Shown here: in pieces, positions 6,897 through 14,071 of the stretch | How the letters are laid out: the number at the start of each line of letters is the position of its first letter | Numbering within the stretch: position 1 is the first letter of the stretch | DNA from: SIG455 sp045659025 | GTDB taxonomy: Bacteria > Bacillota > Clostridia > UMGS1810 | Assembly: GCA_045659025.1 (NCBI GenBank) | Contig: JAZOWA010000059.1 | Span: forward strand, 1-40,625 | Direction of reading: 5' to 3' | Length of the DNA: 40,625 bases | Translations under genes and position numbers: made by a program | Notes under the pieces: generated by a model | What the model saw: the letters and a program-made list of their open reading frames with translations, nothing else | Database searches by the model: none | What the model was told of the DNA's origin: nothing

Positions 6897-7369
6897 TTTA
6901 ATTCATCTACAGTCCTTATACTGCCACGGAACTCACCGCCCTCAATCTCTATAAGACCGTAGGTGTCGGTAGTGCCGGGATTCATTATGGCAATATCGCC
7001 AAGGTGTTCATACATTGATCTGTGGGTATGGCCAAAAAGGGCTATGTCAGCTCCCTTTGCTCTTGCGGCAGCAATCAGGCGGTCATATCCGCTCTTTACC
7101 GAATATGTATGGCCATGACACATAAAAATCTTTACACCGCCAATATCCAGCATTCTCTCAGTGATGGCTTCCGCTCCGGCCCAGTCACAATTACCTGAAA
7201 CGCCGATTATATCAAGATGTTCGTATATATTCTCAAGTTCAAGGCAGTCAGATGCCAAATCCCCAAGATGAAGAACATAGTCGGGTCTTTCCGCTTCGAT
7301 GACCTCCATTGCGTCCAGGATATCACGGTGGGTATCACTGATAACGATTACCTTGATTTTATCTCTCAT
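6893..7369 (-). CDS. YfcE/MJ0936-type metallophosphoesterase, 158 aa
   Basis: A small calcineurin-like phosphoesterase. Metal-binding motifs appear in order: VISDTHRD (about residues 9-16), HLGDLASD, SGNCDW (family GNCD), MCHGHTY, and FGHTHRS followed by MNPGTTD. Length matches the 155-175 aa family. Members hydrolyse phosphodiesters with Mn; the natural substrate is generally unknown. It is the first gene of a seven-gene minus-strand operon, with a good promoter 37-65 bases upstream and a GGAGAGG ribosome site. Its stop overlaps the start of birA. Confidence 0.9.
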   Translation of the reverse strand: MRDKIKVIVISDTHRDILDAMEVIEAERPDYVLHLGDLASDCLELENIYEHLDIIGVSGNCDWAGAEAITERMLDIGGVKIFMCHGHTYSVKSGYDRLIAAARAKGADIALFGHTHRSMYEHLGDIAIMNPGTTDTYGLIEIEGGEFRGSIRTVDELK

Positions 7370-7405
7370 AGAAACCTCTCCATATCCACAAAATAGACCA
7401 TTTTA

Positions 7406-7434
7406 ATTATAGCATTACCCTTTGGCAAATGCAA
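7406..7434 (-). promoter_or_regulatory. Main promoter of the 7.4-0.9 kb minus-strand operon
   Basis: On the minus strand, TTGCAT (7434-7429), a 17-nt spacer, then a perfect TATAAT (7411-7406). I found no other good promoter down to the tRNA, and the seven genes are tightly packed, so it probably drives all of them. Confidence 0.6.
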
Positions 7435-7467
7435 GAGTTTTGACAATATAATCAGAGCACAAAGATA

Positions 7468-7496
7468 TTGAAAAATCTGCATGAAAATGTTACACT
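7468..7496 (+). promoter_or_regulatory. Probable promoter of the phosphatase gene
   Basis: TTGAAA (7468-7473), 17 nt, TACACT (7491-7496), about 40 nt before the ATG. A weaker alternative uses TTGACA at 7440-7445 with GATATT at 7464-7469. Confidence 0.45.
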
Positions 7497-7536
7497 GTAT
7501 TAAAGGATTATTTGAAAGAAGCAAGGAGGGTGACCG

Positions 7537-7989
7537 ATGAAAATCCTATTCGTCTGTCACGGTAATATATGCCGTTCGCCCATGGCGGAGTTTATCATGA
7601 AGGATATGGTGAGCAAAGCGGGTCTCGATGTGTTTGTAGCCTCTGCCGCCACCAGCACAGAGGAAATCGGAAACGGTGTCCACCACGGCACAAGGCGGAT
7701 TCTTGACAGATTAGGCTTATCCTATGCGGGCAAGAAGGCGGTGCAGATGACAAAAGCCGATTATGACAAATACGATTACATTATAGGTATGGATAGCGCC
7801 AACATACGCAATATCAAAGCCATATCAGGCGGTGACGAGGCAGGCAAGGTACACAAGCTCCTCTCCTTTGCAGGAGAGGACAGAGACGTGGCTGACCCTT
7901 GGTACACAGGGGATTTTGAGCAGACCTATGCCGATGTGGTTAAAGGTTGCTCTGCCCTGATGGAAACATTAAAGTTGACAATAAGATAA
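7537..7989 (+). CDS. Low-molecular-weight protein-tyrosine phosphatase, 150 aa
   Basis: A cytoplasmic phosphatase that removes phosphate from tyrosine (in some members arginine). The P-loop CHGNICR is at residues 7-13 (C7, R13), followed by SPMAE, and the general-acid loop is DPWYTGDF with D121. Length is typical (about 150 aa). ATG at 7537 follows AAGGAGGGTG by a normal distance. There is no tyrosine kinase or exopolysaccharide gene beside it, unlike Wzb-type phosphatases, so the target is unknown. The -35 of the next gene's promoter lies inside its last codons. Confidence 0.93.
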   Translation: MKILFVCHGNICRSPMAEFIMKDMVSKAGLDVFVASAATSTEEIGNGVHHGTRRILDRLGLSYAGKKAVQMTKADYDKYDYIIGMDSANIRNIKAISGGDEAGKVHKLLSFAGEDRDVADPWYTGDFEQTYADVVKGCSALMETLKLTIR

Positions 7990-8003
7990 TATTTTGTTAA
8001 AAT
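7975..8003 (+). promoter_or_regulatory. Promoter of asnA, overlapping the phosphatase stop
   Basis: A perfect TTGACA (7975-7980), 17 nt, TAAAAT (7998-8003). The stop of the upstream gene (7987-7989) lies in the spacer. The predicted transcription start near 8010 makes an asnA start at 8009 unlikely. Confidence 0.75.
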
Positions 8004-8035
8004 GACTCTTGTTGAATTACATATTAGGATGTGAA

Positions 8036-9046
8036 ATGATGAGCAAGTTTTTTGTTCCTGCAAAATACAAATCCGCTTTATCCCTCTACGAAACTCAGAA
8101 GGCTATCGGTGAGCTGAGAAAGGCATTTGAAAGACGTCTTTGTGACGCCCTTGATATTTGCCGAGTGACCGCTCCCCTCTTCGTAGGAAGCAATACGGGT
8201 TTTAACGATGACCTCAGCGGTGTTGAGCGTCCCGTAGAATTTGATATATTGGAGACCAAGACAAACGCACAGATCGTGCACTCCCTCGCAAAGTGGAAGA
8301 GATACGCCCTCGGCCAGTATGGTTTCCCCGTTGGCAAAGGTCTCTATACAGATATGAACGCTATCCGTCGTGATGAGGATATGGATAACATCCACTCCAT
8401 ATACGTTGACCAGTGGGATTGGGAGAAGGTTATCTCAAAAGAGAACCGCAACGCTGAGTATCTCAAAGACACGGTTAACCGCATTATCGGTGCCCTCTGT
8501 GATACATTGGAGGAAATCAAAACCAACTATCCCCAGGTAACCACCGAGATTAAGAGAGAGGTTTCCTTTATCACATCTCAGGAACTTGAGGATATGTATC
8601 CCGACCTCACCGCAAAGGAGAGAGAGAATGCATATACCAAGGAGCACAAGACGGTATTCCTTATGCAGATTGGTGATGTATTAAAATCCGGCAACAAGCA
8701 CGACGGCAGAGCACCTGACTATGACGACTGGACATTGAACGGCGATATACTCATCTGGAACGAGGTGCTCCAGAGCGCATTTGAAATATCCTCTATGGGT
8801 ATAAGGGTTGACAAAGACGCCCTTGAAGCTCAGCTCAAGAAAGCAAATGCAGAGGAGAGAAAGAACCTCTACTTCCACAAGATGCTCCTTGAGGACAAAC
8901 TCCCCCTCACCATTGGTGGAGGTATTGGTCAGTCCCGCCTTTGTATGCTTATCTTAGGCAAAGCACACATCGGTGAGGTTCAGGTGTCTGTATGGGATGA
9001 AAACACCCTTCGCACCGCAAAGGAATCGGGAATAGATATTCTGTAA
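8036..9046 (+). CDS. asnA: Aspartate--ammonia ligase (asparagine synthetase A), 336 aa
   Basis: Makes asparagine from aspartate, ammonia and ATP through aspartyl-AMP; it is a class II aminoacyl-tRNA-synthetase-like fold. Visible features are TQKAIGELRKAFERRL, FVGSNTGFNDDLSGVERPVEFDI, AKWKRYALGQYGFPVGKGLYTDMNAIRRDE, VDQWDWEKVI and LTIGGGIGQSRLCMLIL near the end. Length fits E. coli AsnA (330 aa). The start is ATG at 8036, or the adjacent ATG at 8039. Both follow AGGA (8026-8029), and both are downstream of the predicted transcription start; the longer frame from 8009 is not. It is transcribed alone and closed by a terminator. Confidence 0.95.
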   Translation: MMSKFFVPAKYKSALSLYETQKAIGELRKAFERRLCDALDICRVTAPLFVGSNTGFNDDLSGVERPVEFDILETKTNAQIVHSLAKWKRYALGQYGFPVGKGLYTDMNAIRRDEDMDNIHSIYVDQWDWEKVISKENRNAEYLKDTVNRIIGALCDTLEEIKTNYPQVTTEIKREVSFITSQELEDMYPDLTAKERENAYTKEHKTVFLMQIGDVLKSGNKHDGRAPDYDDWTLNGDILIWNEVLQSAFEISSMGIRVDKDALEAQLKKANAEERKNLYFHKMLLEDKLPLTIGGGIGQSRLCMLILGKAHIGEVQVSVWDENTLRTAKESGIDIL

Positions 9047-9052
9047 AATAAT

Positions 9053-9082
9053 AAAACCCATCAGTTTTTACTGATGGGTTTT
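9053..9082. terminator. Bidirectional terminator, asnA / phosphoribosyltransferase
   Basis: A perfect 13-bp stem (9053-9065 with 9070-9082) surrounds a 4-nt T loop, with A-run and T-run flanks. It lies between two converging genes and can serve both. Confidence 0.85.
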
Positions 9083-9099
9083 TATTGTTATTTAGACTA

Positions 9100-9666
9100 T
9101 TACTCTTTCACAGAGCCGTCGGGATTGAAAAGGGGCAAGGGAGCAAGGGCGGTTATATCGGGGCGGTTAATGGCGTCACCCTCTGCAAGAACGGCTAATT
9201 TGCCAACCACATTACCACCACATTCCTTAACCAAGGTTTCAAGAGCCGCAAGGGATGCACCTGTGCTTATAACGTCGTCCACTATAAGTACTCTCTTACC
9301 ACGCATAGCCTCTGCATCCGCCTGACTTAAGCACAGCACCTGCTCCTTTAATGTGGTGATCGAATTAACCGTAACCGTAACCACACCATCTCCCATATAT
9401 ACCTTGGGACCTTTACGGGCAAGGATATAGGTGTTTCTGCCAGACTGCTTCGCCATCTCGTGAATAAGGGGAATACCCTTGGACTCGGCGGTGATCATTA
9501 CATCATATTCGGGAGCGAGTTTCAAAAGTTCCCTTGCACAAGCAACGGTGATTTCCACATCTCCGAACATAACAAAGCCAGCAATATAAAGCTCATCATT
9601 CAATCTGCAAAGGGGCAGATTTCTCTCAAGTCCTGCTATTTCCATAGTGTAAAATCTGTTATCCAT
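9100..9666 (-). CDS. Type I phosphoribosyltransferase (Apt/Xpt-like), 188 aa
   Basis: A PRPP-dependent phosphoribosyltransferase, most likely purine salvage. The PRPP motif is VLIVDDVISTGAS (family VLIVDDvlaTGgT), preceded by ITAESKGIPLIHEMAKQSG and YILARKGPKVYM, which resemble adenine and xanthine phosphoribosyltransferases. ATG at 9666 is preferred because GGGAGG (9682-9677) is 10 nt before it; the in-frame ATGs at 9684 and 9675 lie on or against that site. A strong divergent promoter is directly upstream. The base it uses cannot be settled from sequence alone. Confidence 0.82.
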   Translation of the reverse strand: MDNRFYTMEIAGLERNLPLCRLNDELYIAGFVMFGDVEITVACARELLKLAPEYDVMITAESKGIPLIHEMAKQSGRNTYILARKGPKVYMGDGVVTVTVNSITTLKEQVLCLSQADAEAMRGKRVLIVDDVISTGASLAALETLVKECGGNVVGKLAVLAEGDAINRPDITALAPLPLFNPDGSVKE

Positions 9667-9691
9667 ATATTTCATACCTCCCATATGGTTA

Positions 9692-9720
9692 ATTATATAT
9701 TTTTTTCGGTGTTTTTACAA
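9692..9720 (-). promoter_or_regulatory. Promoter of the phosphoribosyltransferase gene
   Basis: On the minus strand, TTGTAA (9720-9715), 17 nt, perfect TATAAT (9697-9692), about 26 bases before the chosen ATG. Confidence 0.65.
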
Positions 9721-9739
9721 GTGTTTTTCAAATATAAAT

Positions 9740-9768
9740 TTGACAAAAAGAGAAAAATATACTACAAT
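9740..9768 (+). promoter_or_regulatory. Promoter of the type IIA topoisomerase operon
   Basis: Perfect TTGACA (9740-9745), 17 nt, TACAAT (9763-9768). The leader is about 64 nt, with GAGGTG before the ATG. Confidence 0.75.
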
Positions 9769-9838
9769 ATAATGGGTATGACTAATTAAATCTACACAAA
9801 ATACAGTTATTTACACTTTTTGATAAAGAGGTGCAAAA

Positions 9839-11815
9839 ATGTCTAAAAATCAATACACGAACGAAAGCATATCTATGCTCAAAGGTGCTGACCGTGTTCG
9901 TCTCAAACCGTCTGTTATTTTTGGTTCTGACGGGCTTGAGGGTTGTCAGCACGCCTTCTTCGAGATAGTGTCTAACGCCGTTGACGAAGCAAGAGAGGGT
10001 TACGGCAATGTGATTGAGGTAAGAAGGTTTTTAGATAAATCCATTGAAGTAACCGACTGGGGCAGAGGTATCCCCGTTGACTATAATGCCAAGGAAGACC
10101 GATACAACTGGGAGCTGGTATTCTGCGAACTCTATGCAGGTGGCAAGTACAACACCAACGACGGTGGCACTTACGGATACAGCCTGGGTACTAACGGTCT
10201 TGGTACTTGTGCTACCCAGTATGCCTCCGAGTATATGGATGCTACCATATACCGTGACGGATACAAGTATGAGCTTCATTTTGAAAAGGGCGAGAACATT
10301 GGTGGCCTCAAGAAAGAGGAGTACAACTACAAACGTACTATGACCCGTATCAGATGGAGACCCGACAACAGCGTATTTACCGACACCAACATCACCGCAG
10401 AGTATCTGGATGATGTTTTGCGCAGGCAGGCGATTGCCAACAAGGGCATCACCTTCCGTTTCAAGAACGAGGTGGAATACGGCAGGTTTGAAGAGAAAGA
10501 ATACCTCTATGAAAATGGTATTGTGCAACATATAGAAGAGGTCGTAGGCGAGAATGCCCTCACAGGCATCAAGTACTGCGAGGCGGAGAGACGAGGCAGA
10601 GACAGGGACGACCTCCCCGATTATCAGCTCAAGCTCACCGTGGCATTCTGCTTCTCCAACAAGGTAAATATGCTGGAGTACTACCACAACTCAAGTTACC
10701 TGGAGCACGGTGGTTCACCCGATAAGGCGGTAACAAACGCCTTTGTGTATGCCATTGACCAGTACCTTAAACAAAGCGGTAAGTACAACAAAGCAGAGAG
10801 CAAGATATCCTTCAGCGACGTTAAAGATTGTCTGGTACTGGTGTCAAACAACTTCTCCACCGCAGCAAGCTATGCTAATCAGACCAAGAAAGCAGTTACC
10901 AACAAGTTCATTGCCGATGCTATGACGGAGTTTTTGCGTCACGAGCTGGAACTCTATTTCATAGAGAACAAGGTAGAGGCAGACAAGATTGCCGACCAGG
11001 TGCTGGTGAACAAACGTAGCCGTGAGCACGCCGAGAAGGCAAGAGTCAATATATCCAAGAAGCTCAGCGGGTCTATTGACGTGACTAACCGTGTACAGAA
11101 GTTCGTGGATTGCCGTACCAAAGATGTGACCAAACGTGAAGTATATATCGTAGAGGGCGACTCGGCATTGGGCTCCTGTAAGCTTGGTCGTGACAGTGAG
11201 TTCCAGGCGATTATGCCTGTGCGTGGTAAAATCCTCAACTGCCTGAAAGCCGACTATGACAAGATATTCAAAAGTGATATTATAGTGGATTTATTAAAAG
11301 TCCTTGGCTGCGGTGTGGAGATATCCTCAAAGCACAACAAGAACATATCCAACTTTGACATAAGCAATTTAAGATGGGACAAGATCATAATCTGTACGGA
11401 TGCTGACGTGGACGGATTCCAGATACGTACACTTATCCTTACAATGCTCTATCGTCTGGTGCCCACCCTTATCGAAGAGGGCAAGGTGTATATCGCAGAG
11501 TCACCGCTTTTTGAGCTCACCTACAAAGACGAAGTGCGATTTGCATACAACGAGAAGGAAAAGGCAGACATCATCGCCACCTTCGGCAACAAATGCACTA
11601 TCCAGAGATCAAAAGGTCTTGGTGAGAACGAACCCGATATGATGTGGAAAACCACCATGAACCCCGAAACACGACGACTCATAAGGGTTGTGAGCGAGGA
11701 GGCGGAGGCGACATCAAAGATGTTTGATGTGCTCCTTGGTGATGACCTCTCATCAAGAAAAGAATACATTGCAGAAAACGGTCACAAGTATCTTGAGATG
11801 CTTGACTTGAGCTAA
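9839..11815 (+). CDS. Divergent type IIA DNA topoisomerase, B subunit (ParE/GyrB-like), 658 aa
   Basis: The ATPase and Toprim subunit of a type IIA topoisomerase. The GHKL ATPase part shows EIVSNAVDEAREG, DWGRGIPVDY, YAGGKYN and the lid YGYSLGTNGLGTCATQY. The Toprim part shows EGDSALGSCKLGRDSEFQAI with E439, MPVRGKILN, and TDADVDGFQI with metal ligands D521 and D523. Gyrase and topo IV usually read EGDSAGGSAKQGRDR, so this is a divergent class; I recall similar paralogs in Clostridia beside normal gyrase. Length matches ParE and GyrB. The A subunit begins 19 nt after the stop. The B-then-A order beside no dnaA, recF or dnaN suggests a second, topo IV-like enzyme rather than the primary gyrase. 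Confidence 0.9.
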   Translation: MSKNQYTNESISMLKGADRVRLKPSVIFGSDGLEGCQHAFFEIVSNAVDEAREGYGNVIEVRRFLDKSIEVTDWGRGIPVDYNAKEDRYNWELVFCELYAGGKYNTNDGGTYGYSLGTNGLGTCATQYASEYMDATIYRDGYKYELHFEKGENIGGLKKEEYNYKRTMTRIRWRPDNSVFTDTNITAEYLDDVLRRQAIANKGITFRFKNEVEYGRFEEKEYLYENGIVQHIEEVVGENALTGIKYCEAERRGRDRDDLPDYQLKLTVAFCFSNKVNMLEYYHNSSYLEHGGSPDKAVTNAFVYAIDQYLKQSGKYNKAESKISFSDVKDCLVLVSNNFSTAASYANQTKKAVTNKFIADAMTEFLRHELELYFIENKVEADKIADQVLVNKRSREHAEKARVNISKKLSGSIDVTNRVQKFVDCRTKDVTKREVYIVEGDSALGSCKLGRDSEFQAIMPVRGKILNCLKADYDKIFKSDIIVDLLKVLGCGVEISSKHNKNISNFDISNLRWDKIIICTDADVDGFQIRTLILTMLYRLVPTLIEEGKVYIAESPLFELTYKDEVRFAYNEKEKADIIATFGNKCTIQRSKGLGENEPDMMWKTTMNPETRRLIRVVSEEAEATSKMFDVLLGDDLSSRKEYIAENGHKYLEMLDLS

Positions 11816-11834
11816 GGGAAGGGAGTGAGTGAAA

Positions 11835-14003
11835 TTGAGTATGGATCAGAAAATAACAAACACTCTTACAGAGAACTACATGCCCTATGCAATGAGTGTT
11901 ATCATATCCCGTGCTATCCCCGAGATTGACGGTTTCAAGCCCTCCCACAGAAAACTTTTATACACTATGTATAAAATGAATCTTCTGACGGGCAACAAGA
12001 TGAAGTCTGCTAACGTAGTCGGTAGAACAATGCAACTCAACCCCCACGGCGATGCCGCCATATACGAGACTATGGTGCGTCTTACCAAGGGTAATGATGC
12101 TCTGCTCCACCCATTTGTAGATTCAAAGGGTAACTTTGCCAAGCACTACTCCCGTGATATGGCTTATGCTGCATCCCGATACACCGAGGTAAAGCTTGAC
12201 GAGTTTTCAAGAGAGATTTTCAAAGATATTGATAAGAACACCGTAGATTTTACCGACAACTATGACGGCACTATGAAAGAGCCGGTGCTCCTGCCCGTTA
12301 CATTCCCCAATATTCTGGTTAATCCCAATCAGGGTATTGCGGTAGGTATGGCGAGCTGTATCTGCTCATTCAACTTAAGGGAAGTGTGTGATACCACCAT
12401 CGCATACCTTAAAAACCCCAAGTGCGATATTACAAAGACTCTCCTCGCCCCCGACTTCACCACAGGCGGAAGTCTTATATACAACGAGGAGACATTAAAG
12501 AGCATCTACGAGACCGGTAAGGGAAGCTTCCGTGTACGCAGTAAATACAGATATGACAAAAAGAACAGTTGTATTGAGATTTACGAGATTCCCTACAGCA
12601 CCACCTCCGAGGCAATCATTGACAAGATAATAGACCTCATCAAGGCAGGCAAGATTAAAGACATCACCGACCTTCGTGATGAGACTGACTTAAACGGTCT
12701 TAAAATCACTTTAGATGTTAAGAAAAGTACCGACTGCGAGAAGCTTATGTCAAAGCTGTTTAAGCTTACTCCCCTTGAGGATTCATTCAGTTGCAACTTC
12801 AACATCCTGATCGGTCAGACACCCAAGGTAATGGGTATCCGTGAGATTCTCTATCATTGGACAGAGTTCCGCATGGGTTGTATCAAACGCAAAATCAAGT
12901 TTGACTTGAACAAGCTCACCCATAAACTCCACCTCCTCGACGGTTTGCAGAAGATACTTTTAGATATTGACAAAGCGGTGAGAATCATCCGCGAGACCGA
13001 GAAGGAAGCAGACGTTATCCCCAACCTTATGAAAGGTTTTGGCATTGACGAGATTCAGGCAGACTTCGTAGCGGAAATCAAACTCCGCAATATCAACAAG
13101 GAGTACATCTTAAAGAGAATCGCAGAGATTGAGGATCTGGAGAAGGAACTTGACCATTTGAGTTTCGTACTCGGCAACGATAACGAAATCCGCAAGATTA
13201 TCATTGCAGAGCTTAAAGAAATCAGCAAGAAGTATGGTGTTGACCGTCGTACCGATATAATCTCTGACGAAGAGATTGAGGTGTTCAAAGAGGAAGAAAT
13301 GATCGAGGATTATAACCTCAAGATATTCCTCACCAAAGAAGGATATGTGAAGAAGATTTCCTTCGTATCCCTGCGCAGTGCCAACGTGCAGAAGCTGAAA
13401 GAAAACGACTCCATAGTGGTTGAACAAGACACCACCAACAGAGCCGACCTGATACTGCTCAGTGATATGCAGAATGCCTACAAGATAAAAATCAGCGATA
13501 TCCCCGACTGTAAGGCGAGTGACTGGGGACATTTCGCAGCCAACCTGGTGCAGATGGAAAAGGATGAGCATATCGTATATGCCATAGCCACCTTGGATTA
13601 TGAAGGATTCATCCTCTACTCCTTTGAGAACGGTAAGGCGGCAAAAATTGCCCTTAAGAGCTACGAGACCAAAACGAACCGCAAGAAGCTCATCAACGCT
13701 TACAGCGGTAAATCCCCCCTTGCAGACGTAAGATTTATGAAAGAGGACGAGGATCTGGTGGCATACACCGATCTTGATAAGATACTCATATTCAACACCT
13801 CCGCAATAACCCTGAAAACCACAAAAGACTCCCAGGGCGTGGCAGTAATGAATATGAAGAAAAAGAGCAAGCTCACCAAGGTAATCCCCCTCACAGAGGC
13901 AAAATTTGAGAATCCCGACTATTATAAGACCAAGAATATCCCCGCCACGGGATATTACTTAAAGCCCGAGGATTCAGGAACGGATCAGTTAACCTTGTTT
14001 TAA
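11835..14003 (+). CDS. Divergent type IIA DNA topoisomerase, A subunit (ParC/GyrA-like), 722 aa
   Basis: The DNA-breakage and reunion subunit. The N-terminal winged-helix core is clear: YMPYAMSVIISRAIPEIDGFKPSHRKLLYTM, then NVVGRTMQLNPHGDAAIYETMVRL, and the active-site tyrosine Y116 in AASRYTEV. A coiled-coil segment (about residues 390-470) and a short C-terminal beta domain follow. The gyrase-specific GyrA box (QRRGGKG) is absent, favouring decatenation or relaxation over supercoiling. The start is uncertain: TTG at 11835 sits 9 nt after GGGAG, GTG at 11829 is too close, and ATG at 11841 is far. At 722 aa it is shorter than typical GyrA. It is co-transcribed with the B subunit and ends before a strong terminator. 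Confidence 0.9.
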   Translation: MSMDQKITNTLTENYMPYAMSVIISRAIPEIDGFKPSHRKLLYTMYKMNLLTGNKMKSANVVGRTMQLNPHGDAAIYETMVRLTKGNDALLHPFVDSKGNFAKHYSRDMAYAASRYTEVKLDEFSREIFKDIDKNTVDFTDNYDGTMKEPVLLPVTFPNILVNPNQGIAVGMASCICSFNLREVCDTTIAYLKNPKCDITKTLLAPDFTTGGSLIYNEETLKSIYETGKGSFRVRSKYRYDKKNSCIEIYEIPYSTTSEAIIDKIIDLIKAGKIKDITDLRDETDLNGLKITLDVKKSTDCEKLMSKLFKLTPLEDSFSCNFNILIGQTPKVMGIREILYHWTEFRMGCIKRKIKFDLNKLTHKLHLLDGLQKILLDIDKAVRIIRETEKEADVIPNLMKGFGIDEIQADFVAEIKLRNINKEYILKRIAEIEDLEKELDHLSFVLGNDNEIRKIIIAELKEISKKYGVDRRTDIISDEEIEVFKEEEMIEDYNLKIFLTKEGYVKKISFVSLRSANVQKLKENDSIVVEQDTTNRADLILLSDMQNAYKIKISDIPDCKASDWGHFAANLVQMEKDEHIVYAIATLDYEGFILYSFENGKAAKIALKSYETKTNRKKLINAYSGKSPLADVRFMKEDEDLVAYTDLDKILIFNTSAITLKTTKDSQGVAVMNMKKKSKLTKVIPLTEAKFENPDYYKTKNIPATGYYLKPEDSGTDQLTLF

Positions 14004-14024
14004 TCAAAACCTGAAATCTATACA

Positions 14025-14059
14025 CAAAACCCCCACGGAATATTTCCGTGGGGGTTTTG
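14025..14059. terminator. Bidirectional terminator, topoisomerase A subunit / lipoprotein
   Basis: A 16-bp stem (14025-14040 with 14044-14059) has a 3-nt loop and sits between converging genes. The ends AAAA/TTTT give T-rich exits in both directions. Confidence 0.85.
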
Positions 14060-14071
14060 ATTTGTATTATA

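Noticed and set aside
9839..14003. This pair as the main gyrase with a nearby replication origin
   Set aside because: No dnaA, dnaN or recF and no cluster of DnaA boxes lies nearby, and the motifs differ from gyrase.
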